A stretch of 64,000 nucleotides of DNA from Circinella umbellata (taxonomy: Eukaryota; Mucoromycota; Mucoromycetes; Mucorales; Lichtheimiaceae). A program made the translations under genes and the position numbers. Location of the stretch: contig JAIWNF010000013.1 in NCBI GenBank assembly GCA_025093555.1, positions 806,001 through 870,000 of the forward strand, given 5' to 3'. This document shows positions 59,673 through 64,000 of the stretch, piece by piece (positions within the stretch are counted from its first letter, which is position 1; every line of letters starts with the position of its first letter). A model generated the notes under the pieces. That model saw nothing but the letters and a program-made list of their open reading frames with translations, had not been told where the DNA came from and ran no database searches.

Positions 59673-61477
59673 TTATTCTTTTTTTATATAGGGTTGCCTA
59701 CAGTTGTTACTTTTGTTATAATTCGTATTTCTATTATAATTGTTATTAATATTTATATTATTACTATTATTATTATTGTAATTTTTTGAGACGAAATTCT
59801 CTAATTCTAGTCGTTGTTCTTCAGTAATAGGTGCATGAGAAAAGGTACAATGATCACCATTGGCACAATTTCCTCGAATATGAAAGAAAGTACAAGGCTT
59901 TATAGTTGTTACATCATCATCCGGACGAATACTCGCTTTGAATTCTTTTAATTCAGATTCACCAAGAGTTTCGTGAGAAAATAAACATTCTTCAGCATTG
60001 GTACAAAAACCTTTCAAGTGATAATATTTACAAGGACCCGTTAAAGCATGAAGACGACGACGAAGATCATGATTTAATGGTCCGTGTGAATAAGGACAAT
60101 TAGGTCCAGTATCACATTTTCCTGTCAAATGAAAAAATCTACATGGTTCCAATCTTAAATCCTAATTGTTGAAGAATTAATATCATATTTCTATGCCCTT
60201 TTTGTCTCTCACTCGCGTGTTCACTAGTTACTTACATGACTAAAGTTGCACTCATTCCCCTTTGTACAGGAACCCGTTTTAAAATGTCGACATACCATTA
60301 ATACAGATTCTCCTTCATGTAAAAACCTACAATAAGTACCCTAATAAAATAATATCATAAGTCAGTATTAAATTTTCCCAATTCATACTTTTTTTTATTA
60401 CTATATATTTTACCTCTTTACATTTTCCTGCTTTAAAATATCTACATGGTACACGTTTATCTAATGGTGGTAATTGTGGATCTCTAGGTTGGCGACCTGG
60501 ATGTTTTTTTGGTTTTGTTTTCGTTGGTATAGAGGAAGAAGGTGCTGATTGTGCTCCTTGTCCTTTATAAATATCTTGCATTATTTTTTGTCGTTTCGGA
60601 TCTCTTCCTAACACTAATAAATCGATTAGAAATATAAGTTAATATTCACGTCACTTTTGTTTTCCCACTATTTTTGCCATATACTAAATATATTATTATT
60701 TTTATCCGATAATAACCTACCTTCGTTTGCTACTGTCAAAATGTCAAGATTAGAAGATGAATTATTGTTATTAAGCTGACTACCGTTATATAATTTTCTC
60801 TGTTGCTGTTGCTGTTGCTGCTGCTGCTGCTGTTGTTGTTGTTGATGATATTGACTAGATTTCGATTTATTTACACGTTTCCTCTTTGACTTCTTTTTCC
60901 CACTACTAGAGCCTTCATGAAAAGCTAATAAAGAGTCAAAATCCATATCTCCTGAAGAAGTCTGTTTTGTTTCACCATGATTCATTTCTAAGGGTGGTGG
61001 TGGTGGTGATGATGACGGTACAGCTGGTCTAGATCTCATTTTTGATTGTGAAGCTACATTATCCAATAAATTGGCTAAAAATTCTCGATTATCGTCAGGA
61101 CCATTATTGTTACCAACTGCCTGAAGTTGTGATGGTACTGTCATTGTCTTTCTTAATGTTGACTCTGATGGTTTTAGAACTTTTGGTAATGAATCATATT
61201 TAGTATGATCTTTTGATGGATTGCTAGTGGGTATTGTTGATTCTATGCCATCGGTAACAGCATGAGAATTAGTAATATTGTTGGGAATTGAATCTGATCG
61301 AGAAACTTGGGTGTTTGACAGGAATGACGGTATAGAATTAGTCGTCGCCGTAGCTATAGAATTGGAAGACGACGACGACGACGGTAAAGTATTTGATTTT
61401 TGGTTATTGGTTGCTTGATTAACTGATCCAAGCAGACCAAGTAAAAAACTATTATTTTGTTGATCTGACGATGCCAT
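59673..61477 (-). CDS. Five-finger CCCH zinc-finger protein, ZC3H4/6/8-like
   Basis: Four exons, 61477-60721, 60613-60414, 60340-60236 and 60161-59673, total 517 codons. The N-terminal half is disordered (Ser, Asn, and a Gln run coded at about 60800-60845) with a basic patch, GKKKSKRKRVNKSKSS. The stretch LGRDPKRQKIMQDIY precedes five tandem CCCH fingers: CRYFKAGKCKEGTYCRFLH, CRHFKTGSCTKGNECNFSH, CRFFHLTGKCDTGPNCPYSH, CKYYHLKGFCTNAEECLFSH and CTFFHIRGNCANGDHCTFSH. Each has the C-x7-9-C-x4-5-C-x3-H spacing of RNA-binding fingers. The C-terminus is Asn-rich. Array type and spacing recall ZC3H4/ZC3H8 and Drosophila Su(sable), which restrict unproductive nuclear transcription, but CPSF30-like fingers are also similar. 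Function is inferred. Confidence 0.82.
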
Positions 61478-63161
61478 AAATTAAAAAAATAATAGGGAGA
61501 TCGTGTTCAAAGTTAAAGCAGAATTTTATGAAAAATGTTTCGCAGTTCATTACTACTACCTTGTTTTAGAATTTTTTTTTAGATAAGCGACAAAAGCGTC
61601 CCATTCCCCCTTTATTTATTTACCTGACTTTGCAGAAAATAATAGATTCGAGATTTGATGCTTATTAATAAAAAAAATAGGGCTATTTATTGTCTATGTT
61701 TTTATGAGAATATAATTTAATTAAAGTAACATTCCATAAAAAAATTGAAAAAAGGTCATTTATTCAATTTGAGACAAAGAATACACACATACAGCATTAA
61801 AAAAAAGACAATGATTTGATCTCTAGTCTAGCACTATTGATATCTCTTGTTGTTTCATAAATGGAATTATCAGAAATACGTTTGGAATTACCAGTATCTT
61901 TCAGAGCCGCTATTAGAACTTCTAGAAAAGTTAATCGATTGATAAACAGAACTGAGGAGATCAATACGTATAATAATATGTATGGTATATGAAGAAGCTA
62001 ACCTAGTTAATAGAAGACTATGTATCATACTCACCGTCCAATAAAAGCAAAATAGGTATAAAATTATAAACTCGTATGATAGAAACAAACTGATAGGTAA
62101 TTATATAAAATAAAATCTTTCTGGTTGTGAATATTTCTTATTGTGAATTACCTTTTTTATAAGTATGATCATCTTTTAAAAAATATAAAGCAACAATAAC
62201 CAAAACTGACTAGAGTAATGGACAATTTTTGCTTATGAAAGTTTTTTGTAGTTAAATGAGTACCCACTTCGAATAATTTATAACCCAAAGGTTTAAAACC
62301 CTGTTATTGAACTACCTACTAGATAATCACCAAATTTGAGATAACCTTTTAACATATTCCAAAACCCCTTTTAAGGATTCTGTCAACAATTTAATTACTA
62401 TTTATTTTATCAACATCAATGATAGAAAAACAAGATTAAACCCTCCATTTGACAAATGACTTTTAAGCCTTTTATCTCAAAGATAGTACACATTTTATAT
62501 TCAATAACAGATACACGTTACAATAAATATATAAGCGTGTATATATTGACATATACATTGGAATATTAAAGAAGAAACAATGTAATAAATACTACATAAT
62601 TCTCGTTGTTACGCATCAAAATATACTACTTGTATAGCTATTACTTATTCTACTGTGTTAAACTGGTGTGTACGTAATATATATATATATATATATATTT
62701 GCAATCCTTCATTTTGTTACTGTTTCTGCATACGTACGTACGTAGTCACACCAGTGGTGTATATCATTTATAGTGATATGGATTTTTTTACCTAGTTATT
62801 TCTACGTAACGTAATTCATTTGTTGATTCTTAAAACATAGAACTTAGTATATATCAGTACAATACTATATTTGTTTGATTATTTTCTAACTACGTAGTAT
62901 TACGAACCGTGGAAAAAACGTAAAAGCTCTAATATTAATTTTGTTGCTTAATATTCGATGCGTTTTTTTTTTCGCTTTTCATGTTTTGAACTATATTATT
63001 CATTAAAATACAAGATGAAAGAAATTGACATCCTATATACGTTTAAGATAGTTTATTTATTTTGTAATTCACTACTACTACAAGACCACAAAAGTTCCCG
63101 AGAGAATACATACTACAGTAACATCATTATGCACGAAAATTTGGACTTGGAGATGAGGGGC
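61478..63161. other. Gene-poor 1.7 kb
   Basis: AT-rich gap upstream of the CCCH gene. It holds a (TA)n tract near 62678-62698 and a short palindrome-rich spot, TACGTACGTACGTAG, near 62732-62746, followed by CACACCAGTGGTGT. No gene was seen. Confidence 0.45.
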
Positions 63162-63790
63162 TTATAAACCACCAATTGTATTGCTTTTTGATAAAATTGA
63201 AGGTGATGAAACTGGAACCAGACCAGCTGCTGTAGAAACGAAATTATTGTTATTATTACCGGCTTGATTATTGATATTACTAGAACTTGTTTCAGCAGGC
63301 AGGTAAAGTAATTGTTGATGATGATGGCACTAATACATTACTATTTTTTTAATAGTGTAAATCAATAAATTATTCAAAAAAATAATAGGTACGTAGTGTA
63401 TGTTGCAAATGATTTTTATTCGAAAATACGAGGCCTTTTTTTACTTATTCTCACTAACTCATTCATTTATTTAATGATATCATGAATAAAATTACTAACT
63501 TACGATGTATTAGCACTTGCTAAGACGCAAAAATTTCTGACAACTCCAGCCTGTATCGCACAAGACGGGTCGCTTAGACAATTATTCCAGCATGACAGCT
63601 TGGCCATATTCCACTAAAATAATATAAAAAAATTAACAAGAAAAAGTCGAAATAGAATGAATCAATATTACAATTATCGTTGTAATAAATAAGCTGTTTC
63701 GAGAACTATAAATATACTGTATGCTCATTACATTACCTTGCATAAGCTTGTAAACTCTAAGAATAAAAAAAAAGACGTAATATATGTGAC
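63162..63790 (-). CDS. Cysteine-containing protein, C-terminal exons (gene continues right)
   Basis: Coding-like exons on minus near the right edge. A short exon (about 63767-63748) precedes one running from about 63613 to 63504. Together they read CKWNMAKLSCWNNCLSDPSC, then AIQAGVVRNFCVLASANT, with regular cysteines (C-x7-C-x3-C-x5-C-x11-C) typical of small extracellular disulfide domains. The last stretch, up to 63329, ends VPVSSPSILSKSNTIGGL and a stop at 63164-63162, preceded by an Asn-rich linker. I could not match the phase of the last intron, so that join is uncertain. The N-terminus, with any signal peptide, must lie beyond 63790 or outside the window. A secreted or GPI-anchored wall protein is possible. 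Confidence 0.4.
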
Positions 63791-64000
63791 GTTTAGCTCA
63801 TAGCATAAATGATTGTATAAGTATCATAATATAACGTATGTGAATTTTTTGTTGTTACGTATAAAAAAGAGATTAACAATACGTATTGAGTATTTATATA
63901 AAATTTTATGACCATGACAGCACAAATATATTTCTTTGATCCGAGTAAATAAAATGCTTATTTTTGATCCGCTGCTCCGGATTTCTGTGCTTTACTAATA

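Overview
The window is nuclear DNA from an intron-dense, AT-rich fungus. Introns are short (about 50-150 bases) with GT...AG ends and CTAAC-like branch points. Proteins carry long Gln, Asn and Ser runs, and genes sit on both strands with small gaps. The gene set (fungal-type NTF2, Fyv7, SYG1/XPR1, Pcl-type cyclin, KDEL-tailed PDI, eukaryotic DUF262 protein, DusA-type dihydrouridine synthase) fits an early-diverging fungus, most likely Mucoromycota. That placement is an inference from style and content; no marker gene fixes it.

Layout, left half. The window opens inside the last exons of an Era-like GTPase (1-343). It continues with an SH3...EH adaptor (499-2802, minus), an unrecognised Asn/Gln-rich gene (3750-6597, plus), a many-exon ZGRF1-type helicase (6735-12659, minus), a DUF262 protein (13216-14971, plus) and a membrane protein (15430-16452, minus). 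Next are Fyv7 (17048-17983, plus) and a histidine phosphatase (18004-18856, minus), whose stops lie only 20 bp apart. From 19081 to about 21400 lies a decayed PIF/Harbinger-like element: a broken Myb/SANT-like ORF on plus facing a broken DDE transposase on minus. A SYG1/XPR1 phosphate exporter (21725-25779) and a Pho85-type cyclin (26201-27123) follow, both minus. After a gene-poor stretch come a small secreted cysteine peptide (29636-29845) and a conserved multi-pass membrane protein (31589-32856).

Layout, right half. A Whi5/Nrm1-like candidate (34076-34781, minus) is followed by a CobW/ZNG1 GTPase (35554-36943, plus), NTF2 (37053-37780, plus), an ER PDI (38187-39839, minus) and a Ser/Thr kinase (40624-42060, minus). 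From 42.1 to 49.4 kb there is no firm gene. That stretch holds a possible minus-strand gene fragment, a 192-bp tandem duplication, a degenerate TTCA-rich repeat and a 28-bp minisatellite. The right end is dense again: Ubc6/UBE2J E2, nitronate monooxygenase, glycerol kinase, ZRC1-type zinc transporter, mitochondrial bL34, DusA-type enzyme, a five-finger CCCH protein, and a cysteine-containing gene at the right edge.

Functional links are loose, as expected for a eukaryotic chromosome. SYG1/XPR1 beside a Pho85-type cyclin (phosphate), and ZNG1 and ZRC1-like genes in one window (zinc), are the only suggestive associations. Intron boundaries were placed by eye from splice consensus and reading frame. 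Where exon lengths sum to whole codons this is stated.
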